NCBI GenBank assembly: GCA_039881045.1
Contig: JAYWVB010000017.1
Location: 372,001 to 436,000 of the forward strand
Origin: Chaetomium olivaceum
Lineage: Eukaryota; Ascomycota; Sordariomycetes; Sordariales; Chaetomiaceae
Length of the DNA stretch: 64,000 nucleotides
Reading direction: 5' to 3'
Positions 1-11,206 of the stretch are shown in pieces (position 1 is the first letter of the stretch; each line of letters opens with the position of its first letter). The notes under the pieces were generated by a model, which saw only the letters and a program-made list of their open reading frames with translations, ran no database searches and was not told where the DNA came from. Both the position numbers and the translations under genes were made by a program.

Positions 1-2
1 AG

Positions 3-2453
3 CAGCAACACCAGCAAACCCATTCTGGCCCTCAAACACAGCAGCCGCAGCCGCAGCCGCAACCGCAGCCTCAGTCTCAGCCTCCTTCATCTCAACCACA
101 ATCTCAACCACAATCCCAACCCCAACAGCAACTCCCACCTATTCAACCACCTACCCTCCCCTACCCGCAACCCTATTCGCACTCCCACTCCCATTCACAC
201 TCACACTCACACTCGCATTCCTCACATCACTCCTCCCATTACGACCCGGTGCACGCGGCCAACGCTGCATGGTTGCAAAATCAGAACAACCAACAGGAGC
301 GGTGGCTGAGTCGAAATCGGATGCTGGCTCAGCATAACTTCTATGTGAACCAAGTGAACCAAGTCAACCAAGTCAACCAAGTCAACCAAGGTTTCGACGC
401 GGCAAGCACGCAATTCCCGCATTCTAGGCCACCAGCCACCGATTCGCATTTTGGCAGTTCCGGGAGCGGGTCTGGCGTTGTGCAACCTGTCTCCAACCCA
501 AACGGGCAGCAATTCCCTTCCCACTACGAACCCTACCCACCCTTCAACTACCCGGGATTCCATCGCCCTGCAACCTACCAGCGCTCCTCGATATCCCTCC
601 CGACCCCGCCGCAACTGTCCAACGACCAGTCGAACAGGCAGGACCACGCGGATGAGAACCACCAACCAAATCAGCATAGCCAAGTTCCCGACTCCCACCC
701 CGCGCCCGTCGCCATGAGTTCGGATCGAGGTGCGCCTCCGCCAGACAGGCGCGGCTTCACCTTGCCAGCTCTGAATCCGAACTCGAACCAACCTCCCTCC
801 GGCCCGCAGTCGAATGCCCATGCCCAGGCCACGTCAAGCTCCCGAGAGCCGAGCCCGCCTGACGTCACCACCTCAGCTAACCCCCCAGCTCTCGCCCGGC
901 ATCACAGTGATCTGACGACATCTAACCGCGAGACTCCAGACGCCGCCCCAGCTGCGACCAACCCGACCCCGCAGCTCCCTCTTCCGTCCGAGTTTTCAAA
1001 CCTGGAATACAATAATCGGGGCGAGAGTTACATGAGGAACGCCCACAGTCTCGCGCCTAGTCGTGGTCAGTCAGCAATACCGCCGAATCCCAATTCGGCG
1101 ACCTTCACCTCCCGCCGCCGTCAGGGTATTGGACGCCGACTCAGGCCGACAGACCACGATAGCGACGAGGATCTGGGTTCGTCGGCCGACGAGGAAGAGC
1201 AGATGTTGCGCTACATAGACGAGTTCGGCGGCAACCCCGGCCATTTCCGCTCTCTCGTGGCCGAGGACCACATCCGCGCCACTCAGCTTTTGCGGGGTCA
1301 GTTGTCTAACAAACGTGTGGCGTCGAGAAAGGCCCTCTCGTCGTTGCAGAGCGTGACCCTGGAAACCCTTCCCGCGACGGAGCGAAGTAAGCCATCCTTA
1401 ACCCCCATCCATGTAGGCTATCTTTGGTGCTAACCCGCCTCCGCAGCCTGCGTTATCTGTTACAACGACTTCGGCCAGGCTAGCCCAGAGGGCATTATCG
1501 AAGCTCCGCTGCGCTTGCCGAGATGCCAGCATGTTTTTGGCGACCACTGCATCAAGAAGTGGTTCGAGGAGGCCGACAGCTGCCCCTACTGCCGCGACAA
1601 GGTGCCTTCGGAGCTTGCGCCTGTCCCCGGCGCCAGGGCGTTCCATAACATGATTCGCATGCGCAACCATATCCCCCAAGGAAACGCGCCTCCAGCAAGG
1701 TACGTGGTCTCATCCACCCTCCCCGCACTTGGACAGGCCGAGTTGTTGACACCGCGTAGTGACGAATCGATCTTCCGTATGTTGGCGCAGCACGACCACC
1801 CAGACATGGCCACTCTGGACGCCGCCATGGACTTCACCAGGGCTCGTATCCGGGCTCGGCAGGAGGGAAGCTCAGACAACATCACGCCTCGGCCCTCGCA
1901 ACGGAGGTCCCCCCCTTCTGAGGCTGAGAGCCGGAGGAGAACGCGTGTTCGCCATAGTAGCTTCCACCCTTCTCACCCGGCGAGCATGTTTATTGGCAGC
2001 CCGCTGAGAGCGTCAGCGTCCGGATATCAGAGCTCGAGTCGTGAACGTGTAATGGCCCCTAGCAATTCACCTTGGCTTGGTCTGCGAACAGAACCGGATT
2101 GGTTGCTGACACGGTACCTTGAGAGACAGTCGTCGATGCCGGGCGGCCAGCGCATGTTCTACAACCCCGCCGACCCCGGGCACCCGTCCAACGCCGCTCC
2201 TCCGCCCGACCAGTCCATGCCGAGTTTGACGCCGACCTCCCCCGCTAACCCGACGAGCAACGCAGCGCACCTGCAGATGCACCCGGGAAACAACCAAGCC
2301 TATTATCCCAACATGGCCTTTGGTATCGTCCCGCAACCCTCCTTCTCGCATCAACTTCCCCCGCTCAGCACGCCGAACTTTGAAAACACGGCCGGCAGCA
2401 GCAACGGCAGCGGGACTCCCACCACTGGCGGTGCAGAGAGCCAGATGCAGTAG
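3..2453 (+). CDS. RING-finger protein, 5' end outside window
   Basis: Probable RING-type E3 ubiquitin ligase. The reading frame is open from base 3, so the start codon lies before the window. The visible N-terminal part is low complexity: Gln-Pro runs, a His-Ser repeat near 175-225 and five Asn-Gln-Val repeats near 348-391. An intron (1387-1446, GTAAGC, branch GCTAAC, CAG) splits the gene just before the RING. Exon 2 begins T-C-V-I-C and continues to CQHVFGDHCIKKWF and CPYC, giving C-x2-C...C-x-H...C-x2-C. The position occupied by the second His in canonical RING-H2 is Gly; the nearby HC pair presumably supplies the ligand, a variant I recall from other fungal RINGs. The rest is Ser/Pro/Asn-rich and probably disordered. 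The first in-frame stop is TAG at 2451-2453, but coding-like sequence continues in the same frame to 2966. Substrates are unknown. Confidence 0.85.
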
Positions 2454-2966
2454 CAGGGCAACTGGCGCTTACGACAGGCGTCTGCAGCGACGCAACGGGT
2501 GGCACCGCCATCGCCCGTACCTGAGGCTCGGCTTGAGGCTCGGTTGAGCAGCTCAGTGAGACGATGGGTTCAAAACCAGACACATTTTTGGAATCATGAG
2601 ACTGGCGACGATCTGTTGGGCGGGAACTCGGGACTACAAACTCCGCGCAGAGGTCTCTTGACACCGCAAGACCCAGGGATGAGATGGGGCAACAGCAACG
2701 TGGTACAGGAGTAGGACGAATCCTCCGCATCGCTGTCCTCGACTATGATAAGGACCCCGAGTACCTCGCAGGCCCCGAGTATAGCGCAGACCTCGAGTAC
2801 GCTGCGGCAGCCACGCTCGATGTTCTCCCGCCGAACGCAAAGCGGGAACTGGCTGGTGTGGGATGGTGCGTCCTTCGTACGCCAGCCCGGCAGCGAGATC
2901 AACACCCCGGAGGCATCCGAGGGCGGTGATACAGAGTTCCCTGATCCGGAGAACCCTTTCTCTTAA
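2454..2966 (+). other. In-frame coding-like continuation of RING gene beyond TAG
   Basis: The RING gene's frame stays open after the TAG at 2451-2453 up to a second TAG at 2712-2714, and then to TAA TAA at 2964-2969. The predicted peptide is Ser/Thr/Pro-rich like the upstream tail. It ends in a more ordered-looking segment (GNWLVWDGASFVRQ, then INTPEASEGGD and ENPFS). No convincing donor/acceptor pair removes either stop. It could be a C-terminus cut off by nonsense changes, a readthrough extension, sequencing error, or simply a 3' UTR that happens to be open. Confidence 0.4.
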
Positions 2967-3388
2967 TAATAATGCACACCACTCTTCTCGTCGGCAGGGT
3001 CGCAATACGCATTAGTCAGTCATAGGGCAACTGTCTGGTCCCTGCGCTTTCACCGCTTTCTTTTTCTTTTTTTGTCAGTTTCTCGTCTCTTTCCTATGGT
3101 TTTCACTTTTCACGCCTCTCCGTCACGACATGAATGCATGGTACCGCATCTCATTATAGAGCGTCTGTTTTCGGGGGGGCCTTTTACCCCCTTTCGCTTT
3201 GGGGTTCGGTGGATGGTTGATTCAGCGGTTACCCAAGAATGGCACGGATGGGATACGATGCGGAGTCGGGCGTTTTTTTGACATGGCGTTTTGCGGGCTG
3301 GACGGTTCGATTCGGTCCAGATTGGGCAAACAGGGAGGCGATTGAGTGCTGGGCTCTCGGAGAGCTGAGATGGGGTGTATCTGACGGT

Positions 3389-3405
3389 GGGGGGGGGGGG
3401 GGGGG
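3389..3405. repeat. poly-G tract (17 G)
   Basis: Uninterrupted run of 17 G on the plus strand in intergenic DNA. A length-unstable mononucleotide repeat; the exact count is prone to sequencing error. Confidence 0.9.
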
Positions 3406-4277
3406 TTCGATTCGCCTCTGGTTTCTTTGCCCGCTCTCGGAACCCGGCTGCCGCTCACACATAGTGACATAGGGAGGTGCAAGAGCAGCGGAGAAAAGTA
3501 GCAAGGAGAAAAGCGCAGCAGCGGTCGACCTGGGTTGATAGCTGTTTCGGATTGGGTGTTTCGGGATGGGCGGCAACGCGGGCCCTTCACCGTTCATTAA
3601 CCACCCTACTGGACTTCAAGATTCGATGGATCGTCATTCGGCGACATGGTCTAGATAGTTAGGGGGGAGTGGATAGGTGGATGGATGGGTGGAATCCTGG
3701 ACGGGGCAGACAGGGGAACAACACACCGCTCAGCATACATGGATCTATCTAGCTCTTGATTTTCGCTTTGAGTTTTTTGCAGCGAGGAGGCACGCACCGC
3801 CCCCGTACCTTTCTATCTAGTTAGGTAGTTTATGATGAGCGGGGAATACATAGCGAGTCACATTGCCGGGTGAGCTGTGTCGTGATGTGATGCGGTGGCT
3901 ACTAATGACTGCGAGTATGCTAGTAGAAGCAGGGTTGACTAACTATCTAGTTTGGGGAGTATTGGGGAGTATTCAGGGGCGTAAACAGGTGAAAATCCCA
4001 GTATGATTTTCGAGAGATTCACTCGAAGTGGCATTGAAGAATATGTGTGGGTATTTAGCAGGATCGAGAAGGTGGGTAGCCGGCTCGCTTCGAGGTTAAA
4101 CTTGGAATTGATAACATATCATCTAACATATCTGTGTTTATCTTTGGCATCACGTATACATATATCCCTCACTACTGGTGTATTAACAACGTTAACCACG
4201 CCCTGTACGCACCTGGTATATCAGATCTAGCTCGATATTGCTCTGTTACATATGCTCTAGTTACTCTGCTCTCTCCT

Positions 4278-4362
4278 GCACATGCAATGCTCTCTCTGCC
4301 ACACATGCAATGCTCTCTCTGCCACACATGCAATGCTCTCTCTGCCACACATGCAACGCCCT
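4278..4362. repeat. 23-bp minisatellite, about 3.7 copies
   Basis: Three nearly identical 23-base units beginning at 4278, 4301 and 4324 (core ACATGCAATGCTCTCTCTGC), followed by a degenerate fourth from 4347. It lies about 270 bp downstream of the stop of the phosphotransferase gene on the opposite strand. Confidence 0.9.
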
Positions 4363-4627
4363 CTTTCTCTTTTCCCCACCTCCACACCGCAGGCAGACAA
4401 GAGGAAAGAAGATGGGGAAACGGAAAAGCCATGACAGACCAACATATAACCATATAAACAAACAGAAACCACAACGATATACATCACATCACAACTTCGA
4501 CTGCCTCCCTTCCCCTGCTCCACCACTTCCACTTCCATTTCCACTTCCATTTCCACCACCATCCCCTCCGTTCCCATGCCCACCACTCCCACCACTGCCA
4601 CTCCCATTACCACTCCCACTACCACCC

Positions 4628-4790
4628 TTACCACCACCACCACCACACACCACCACCACCATTCCCATCACCCTCCTCCCCCTCACTCTCACTCCCACTA
4701 TCCTCCCCACCCCCACCATTCCCACCATTCCCATTCCCGTTCCCATTCCCATCCCCCCTATAATGACCATGATGATGACCCCTCCCCCTC
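4628..4790. repeat. CCA/CCC-rich microsatellite tract inside coding tail
   Basis: Compound short-period pyrimidine-rich repeat (CCA, CCATTC and similar) on the plus strand. Read on the minus strand it encodes the Gly/Asn/Glu-rich tail and terminal Trp run of the phosphotransferase. The tract continues outward to about 4500. Confidence 0.8.
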
Positions 4791-6167
4791 GCGCTCTGCA
4801 CCAGCTCCCACGCGAACTCGGCCAGCGGCGCCCGCGCGTCGCCGTAGCGCCGCGCCTGCTCGCTGCTCGCCTGCCGGCCGGCCTGCCGCGCCGCAATGCC
4901 CTGGCAGATGGCGGCCAGGCGGAAGATGTTGAAGGCCTGCGCCCACTGCAGCTCGCGGCGCTTGTCGGGGTTTTCGAAGCCGGATCTCCCGCTGTGGGCG
5001 TGGGCGTGGGCGTGGGAGTTATTATGGAGGGTGAGTTCGAGGGAGGTGGTGGGGGGCGGGCTGGTCGGGGAAGGGGCGGCGGCGACGCTGAAGTAGAGGG
5101 TGGTGATCTCGTCCGGGGCGGGCAGGCCGCGGGTGGCGCGCGGCAGGAAGCCCGGGTGCACGTTCACGGAGCGGCGCGGGTCGAGGCGCGCGGTGAAGTA
5201 GGGCGTGAGCAGGTTGGAGATGTCGGAGAGGGGGTGGCCGATGGTGGACATCTCCCAGCTGGAATCCAAAAAGGGGTGTGTTAGCTGGAGGGGGGGGGTT
5301 ATAGTTTGGGGGGTTGTAGTTGGGGCGTTGGAGATGTGAGGGGCGTGGGGGGGGGTGAGGACAGGGGGTGCACAACAATAAAAAGAAACGTACTCGAGAA
5401 TGCCGATCACGCGGGGCTCCGTCTTGTGGAAGACGAGGTTGTCGATCTTGAAGTCGCCGTGGATGAGGGTGCCGCGGTCGGCGGGCTGCTGGCGCTCGTC
5501 CGAGAAGAAGGCCATGAGGTCGGCGAAGTGGGGGAGCGGGCCGACCGTCTCGCGGGTCTCGACGTCGCGGACGGCGGCCTGGGCGTCGCATACGGCGCGC
5601 CAGGTGGCGATCTGGCGGTTGTAGAAACCCGTGGGCTTGCCAAAGTTCTCGAGCCCGATGGACCGCGGGTCGATGCGGTGCAGCTTGGCCAGAGTGCGGA
5701 CGGCATCGGCCCAGATGGCGCGGCGGTGGTCGGGCAGTACACTGGGGATCACGGGGTCCTCGAAGATGCGGCCGTCGAGGAATTCCATGATATAGAAGGG
5801 CGTGCCGAGGACGGAGGTGTCCTCACAGAGGCAGTAGGCCTTGGGCACGGGTACGTCGGTCCTCTCGAGGGCGTGGATGATGCGGTACTCGCGCTCGACC
5901 TTGTGTGCCGTCTTGGACAGGAGGCGTCCTGGCGGTTTCTTGCGGAGCACATAGCGGCGGTTGTCGGCGGCGGTCAATTGGTAGGTTGGGTTGGACTGGC
6001 CAAAGCCGAACTGGCACGGTGGTGTTAGTTTGGCTGTGATAGTTTATGGTGGTCGAAATGTCGCCTACCTGCTTGACGTCCAAGGGCACCTCAATCTGAG
6101 GAACATTCTTGGAAATCCATCGCTCAAGCGCCCCAATGTCAATGGGTTGACGCACGCGTCCAGCCAT
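4628..6167 (-). CDS. APH/ACAD10-type phosphotransferase
   Basis: Aminoglycoside-phosphotransferase/choline-kinase fold protein, similar to the kinase-like half of ACAD10/ACAD11; the substrate is unknown. Exons (minus): 6167-6069, 6010-5394, 5258-4628; introns 6011-6068 and 5259-5393. The second intron uses GTACGT with branch GCTAAC, giving the expected ILDWEMSTIGHPL join. Spliced length about 448 aa. Features seen: the nucleotide-binding lobe with VLRKKPPG near residue 53, a kinase catalytic loop HGDFKIDNLVFH (HxDxxxxN), and the metal-binding DWE. After the conserved C-terminal region (EFAWELVQSARG) there is a tail of about 50 residues made only of Gly/Asn/Glu and five Trp, encoded by the pyrimidine-rich microsatellite tract 4628-4790. 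That tail is unlikely to be conserved. The start was chosen at the Met of MAGRVRQP because the exon 1/exon 2 join is in frame there. Confidence 0.85.
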
Positions 6168-7304
6168 GGCGTTGACTGGATATCGATTGAATATCGAGTC
6201 AAACCGTGTGTTTGGTGGTGATGAAACGAGGAATCGCTCCTCCACGATGTTGATGTGGTGATGTGCTGTCGACCAACCTCGTTCGTTGCACCAATAACTA
6301 ACGAGATGCAGCACCAGCAACAACAGCTTCCCCGGGCCCAGTTCGGGTCGGAATGAATCTGTCCAGGCGCCCAGGATCCCCGCCACCGCTACTTGGTTAG
6401 GCCTGTTCCACTCGCTGCAACCAATGAAACCGGCTATCCCGGCGCCAAATGACCAGCACTCAAAACAACTCTCGCCGAGCAACAAGAGTGCGGTTTATGC
6501 TTCCCGATCCGAGGCCGAGGCAAGGCGGCCGAATTGTGCCTGGAGCATTCCGAGCCGAGGTTGCATGGATCTGGCTTGGAGTGGCCGCGGCGCGGTCGCG
6601 TGCCTCGCTTCCCCGGCTTCGAACCCCGCACAGGATGGGAGACCATTTGCATTTGGAGATTCATTTGGGGGTGCGGGAATGCATATCCATTGATCAAGGC
6701 TAGAGATGACATAATTGAGAGACTATGGATGGATTTCCAAGTCACCGAACAGCCAGAACCGAAATAAAATAACAACAAAAAAAAAAAGACAAAAAGAAGA
6801 ATCGAATCTGGGATACCCAGAGAGTTGTTTCCAAAGATTGGGGAATGGAGTATTTTAGGCCAACTCACGGTCACATCCGGTAAAAGGCAGGAAATGAGTT
6901 CGGTCTGAGCGGGCCTACTCCAAGAGACAACGCCCAAACCCGCCCTTATAAAGGCTCTTCGTGGGGCGGCCTACCGTGACGCTGATTGGGCCGCCCGTGC
7001 TTATCGTTATCGCCCAAAAGCCGAGGATAGCCACCCCAGCCGTCAGGGTGCATTATCAAGAAAACAAAACATCACGAGTGCACACGACTTATTATACTCA
7101 TCGATTAACAAGAAATCATATCGAGGAGCCAATGCACGGGGAGAAGATTGCAGAATGAAGCCTTGATATCATCGCATAAATTTACCATTTCCGCCTGCCC
7201 AGCCCAACCCCCAAAACACACAAACACGACGCCATGTCCCCCTGCCCACGCCATTTTCCAGAGCGAGAGCTGTCTAAGCTAAGCCATCTATGAGGAGACC
7301 CCTT
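6168..7304. other. Intergenic region upstream of phosphotransferase
   Basis: Probable promoter/5' UTR of the minus-strand phosphotransferase plus the 3' flank of rad17. It contains an A-rich tract (6774-6790) and a TTATAAAGG element near 6953 that reads as a TATA-like box in both orientations. No gene could be supported. Confidence 0.5.
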
Positions 7305-10300
7305 CTAATCATCCTCGATATCATCATCACTGATCACTAGGCTCTGCATCTGCAGACTTGGCTCCTCCTCCAATTCCGCTTTGCCCCTTGCCGTCTTGCC
7401 GCTCAGAATCGCGCCCAGGCCCCGCTTCTTCCGCGGCGAGCCCTCGTCAGTCGGCTTATCTGTAGCCCAGGACTCAGCCGCACCTAAGCCATTGCCGCTC
7501 TCGTCGTCCGCCGCATCATCCCCCTCCTCCTCGCCCGCACCGAGCGAGCCGATGCCCTGGAAGGAGACAATCTTTTCGAGATCCCTAATCTTCATTGTCC
7601 CAAAGGAGCAGCGCTTGCGCCGGGCGATGTGCGCCATGTACGGCATGCGCTCGAGGAGCAGTTCCTGGCGCGCCGCACTCCCCAGCGAGAGCAGCGGCGG
7701 CGAGGTTGTGGTGGTGGCGGGAGGCTGTCCGTTAGTCTTGCTCGTCGGACGCACCGGAGAGGCCAGCGCCTGGCTGCCGGGGAACCCGTTGGTAACCCCG
7801 CCGCCCTTGCGAAACGCCGACGATCCGTCCTTGACGAACCCCGCCGCTTGGGTCGACGGCGGACCACCGTCTTCGCCCTTGAGCATCTTCGTCGCCCACA
7901 TGTCGGCCATGCCCTCGAGCTCTTCCTTAGTTCGCCATAGTTTTAGGTACGTCGGGTAAAACATCTTGTATGTATCCCCGCCTCGCCCGGTAGGGTGCGA
8001 TTGCCGCTTCACGGGCGACGGCAGCGAGAACAGCAGCCCGCGCACGGCGACCTGGAACGCCATCTCGTCCTGTCGCAGGATGTGGCTGCCCGAGTCTTTG
8101 CCCATATATCCGCCTCCAAACCCCTTGCCGCCGAAGAAGACATCCCACGATGGGTAGAGCAAATCGCTCTCCGATAGGTAGTCAAGGCAGCCGTTGATGT
8201 AGTCGAGTGACGAATTGGGGTCGAGCGGGCTGCTCTGCTCGCACGAGAGCGCGTAGTTCTCGTGGAGCGCTGAGATAAAGGTGTGCGTGTCGGTACCCAT
8301 CTCGTCAATGAGCGTGTCTACCGCGACTTCGGAGCGTTTGGGTCGGGCGAGATGCGACATGTAGTCCGGTAGCGTTTCAACTACGGCTTCGGCGGAGCCC
8401 GGCGGGAATTCGCCCCCTCTCTTGTTGTAGACCACTTTGCCTACGGCATGGAAAATCCCGAGCGTCGCCTCCCGTTGCGAAACTAGTTCGAGGGTGTCCT
8501 GCTCACCCTGGGTTAGGGCCGGGACACCCTTGGCCCCGCGTTTTGGTTTGGTGAAGGCGACTTTGGAGCCCCAATCCGCTTCGTCATCCCCTTTGACGCA
8601 GAAGAATTCAAGAGATGCTATAGCATTTCGAATATCGCCTATCTCCCCCAGGCGTTGGAGGACAAGCGGCCCCGGGGTGCGTCGCCTCCCCGATTTGCGA
8701 GCTTCCTTCTGCACCACCAACTCTAAGGCCTTCGTCAGGAAGGTCGCCGCTACCGGATTAAACTCAATAACACCGGTTCCTGGGTGTTTCAAAATCTCCG
8801 GACCAAGTAGCCGATGGGCTGTGAAACTGTCCGCCGAGGCCGATGTCGTTGTGAGGAGCGTCTCCGAGATGACCATGACGATCGGCGTAATAGGCTCCGA
8901 GTTAGAGCCGAAGCTAAACCCGCCCAGTGCAGGTGTGTTGGCCGCGAGGAACTGCACGATGGCGTTCCGGAAGCCTGTCAGCCCGCTTGACGAGCGCATA
9001 AAAGTGTTCGGGAACTCCTCCACCAGTATCAGCCTCCTGTCCGCCCCTTTAGTCGCCCCATTCCCGCTCGCGCTCGGAGGGGCAGGCGGTGGCATGGGAG
9101 GCGGCGTCGCCCCATCAGACTCGATATCTAGCTGCCCAAACTTCCCTCCTCTTCCCAGAAACTCTTCGAATTGCACCGCGGCAGACTGGTATCCATGTCC
9201 AGCTACCCCAAACGAATTCGCCGGATTCCTCCACTCCAGCACCTCGCACCGCATATCTCTCGCCAGTAACCGCAATGTCGTCGTCTTCCCCGAGCCGGCA
9301 GCACCCTTCAGAACCAGCAACCGCTGCCTCGTACGCCCGGCGAACACCTCGTCTAGCCACCGCCTCACGTCCTGCACTTTTCGCTTGTGCACCGCTAGCT
9401 CATCGAGGTTAACCGGCGCGAACCGTTCCGACCAAGGGGCGCGCATCGTCGTCGTTGCCCGGCGTCTTCGGTGTGCTTGGCTTGGACGGGCGGAGGAACC
9501 GCTGTCCCCCAGCGCCCTGCGAACTGCGTTGCGACGCCCCAATGCCATTACCACTGCCGATTCCATTCCCAACCCCATTCCCATGACCATTCAGCTTCCC
9601 ATTTCCCACCCCACTCCCCGAGGCACCAGCACCCGCACCCGAAGAAGCAGCCGTCCCAAACCTCTTCTGCGCCGCCCTGGCCCTCCCCACCAGACTCGAC
9701 GCAGCCGCCGATGCCGACGACACCATCAGCGGCACATCATCATCATCCTCCTCCTCCACGGCCCCATTCCCCTCCGAGATCGGATCACTAACAATATCAT
9801 CCAGCCTCCCACTGCTCAAATGAAAACTATTCCCATTCCCATTCCCATTCCCACTCCCACCCCCACTGCTGCTGCCACCCCCACCAAACGACAACGACGA
9901 CGCAAACAGCCCACCACCCCCATTCGAAGAACCCCCTCCCTGACTCTGCCCCAGACCCTGACTCTGACTCTGACTCTGACTCTGACTCCTCCTCACCTGC
10001 TGCGAAAACAGCGTCAGCAAATCCGCCGACCGGCCCTCCTTTTTCTTCTTCCTGGGCGTGCCACCACCCCCCACCCCGTCATCACCACCATCATCATCAT
10101 CATCACCCTCCTTCCCATCCCCCGCCGCGGTTGCTGCTGCCGCGGCGGCCTTCCGCTTCCGCTGTACGCCGGCTCGTGTGCGGTTCTTGAGCGGGCTGGT
10201 GGTCGGGCTGCGGGTGGCTGCCAGTCGGGTTGATGGGGACGGGGGTGCGATGGTGGAGCGGGCGGTGGCGCGCTTGCGGAGCGTGCTTGGGGAAGGGGGG

Positions 10301-10521
10301 ATGGTGTTCGTGTTGATGTTGGTGTGGGTACTGCTGGGACCGGAGGCGGTTGTGGTGGTGGGATTGGAATTGGAATTGGCGGTTGGGTTCGGTTTGTTGG
10401 GGGATCGGGCCTTGTCCGGTGAGGAGAAGAGGAAGCGTTTTAGGGTGTTTCTGTTTTGGTCGTCGTCGGAATCGTCGTCGTCGATGATGGCGCGCTTGCG
10501 TCGCTTTGCGGGCGGCGCCAT
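7305..10521 (-). CDS. rad17: Checkpoint clamp loader Rad17 (apparent frameshift)
   Basis: Large subunit of the Rad17-RFC complex, which loads the 9-1-1 clamp at damaged DNA to activate the checkpoint kinase. No intron is seen. The start is taken at Met of MAPPAKRRKR (10521). Residues 1 to about 360 are low complexity: a nuclear-signal-like KRRKR, acidic and Gly/Asn runs, and a cluster of Ser-Gln dipeptides. The conserved part begins WSERFAPVNLDELAVHKRKV, then Walker A GAAGSGKTT and a Walker-B-like VEEFPNTF, with an AAA+ lid and Rad17 C-terminal region ending in SDDDIEDD. The N-terminal frame (ending NDDDARP) and the AAA frame (WSERF) differ. The change lies at 9434-9439, where no intron signals exist, so the gene is either frameshifted or the sequence has a base error. 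About 1071 aa when bridged, longer than typical because of the N-terminal repeats. Confidence 0.9.
9955..9990. repeat. 6-bp repeat encoding Ser-Gln cluster in rad17
   Basis: Tandem TCTGAC units on the plus strand, read on the minus strand as alternating Ser-Gln codons in the Rad17 N-terminal region. Neighbouring Gln-Ser-Gln motifs extend the cluster. Confidence 0.8.
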
Positions 10522-11206
10522 TGCGGATGATTTTGGGTTTGATCGAGGTGTTGCATTGGTCACGTCACATTGGGAGATGTGCGGGTCGAAATGTCGCTTG
10601 TGCGTGTTTCAATGGGATCGATCGATTCGGAAGGGTGGTTGTTGTGGTGGTCGAATACTCTGTTGTTGATGGCAGCCAATGGATTCAATGCTCCAGGCAG
10701 CCAAGGAGGGCAGCTGAAAGTCAGATTGGCAAGTTCAGCTGTGATTGACAGGGGGGTTCACAGAACTTTTGACGTACATGATTAACCCTAACCCTGACGC
10801 CATCCTCAGACACAACCTGACGACTTACACGCTCCTTCATGAAGCACATTCGATAGTTAAGCTTGTGGGAGGTCGAGAGAATGGTTTCTGTTATACCGTT
10901 TCAAGTGCACAATGAGGGAAACATTGTAAGAGTCTCACTTCTTGCACCAACAACTACGTCTCCCCCCCGCCCCTTCCACAGACCACAATGATATCTGGTC
11001 ATCACGAGTATACGATTCAAATTCAGCCGCTCAGTCGCTATCTGGGTATGTAGAATTATTGTGTATGCAGTATAAAGCCAAACGGATATAACCCCAACCC
11101 CAATAACTCCTGGTTCAGCACCACCAAGCCCGAACCCATCCCATCCCATCCCATTCTGAATCCACAACGCTCCAAGGCCCAGCCCAGGGAATCCGTCAAA
11201 CGGCTC
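10522..11206. other. Intergenic: rad17 promoter and F-box gene 3' flank
   Basis: Upstream of rad17 (minus). It contains two adjacent CCCTAA units (about 10781-10796), a telobox-like element. No gene seen. Confidence 0.5.

Larger units (their letters stand above)
2967..4627. other. Intergenic region with poly-G tract and minisatellite
   Basis: I see no supportable gene. It holds a G17 run (3389-3405), a T-rich stretch near 3050-3075, and a 23-bp minisatellite at about 4278-4362. It passes into a CCA/CCT-rich pyrimidine tract that is also the coding tail of the next gene. Confidence 0.6.

Noticed and set aside
222..821. Minus-strand ORF opposite the RING gene
   Set aside because: Shadow of the plus-strand repeats; composition (Val/Arg-rich) has no coding character.
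9400..9480. Programmed ribosomal frameshift in rad17
   Set aside because: No slippery heptamer or obvious downstream structure, and similar breaks occur in many other genes here.
8437..10233. Plus-strand 598-codon ORF
   Set aside because: Lies opposite rad17, whose motifs are unmistakable; the ORF is a GC-rich shadow.
10781..10796. Interstitial telomere array
   Set aside because: Only two CCCTAA units; too short to indicate a telomeric insertion.
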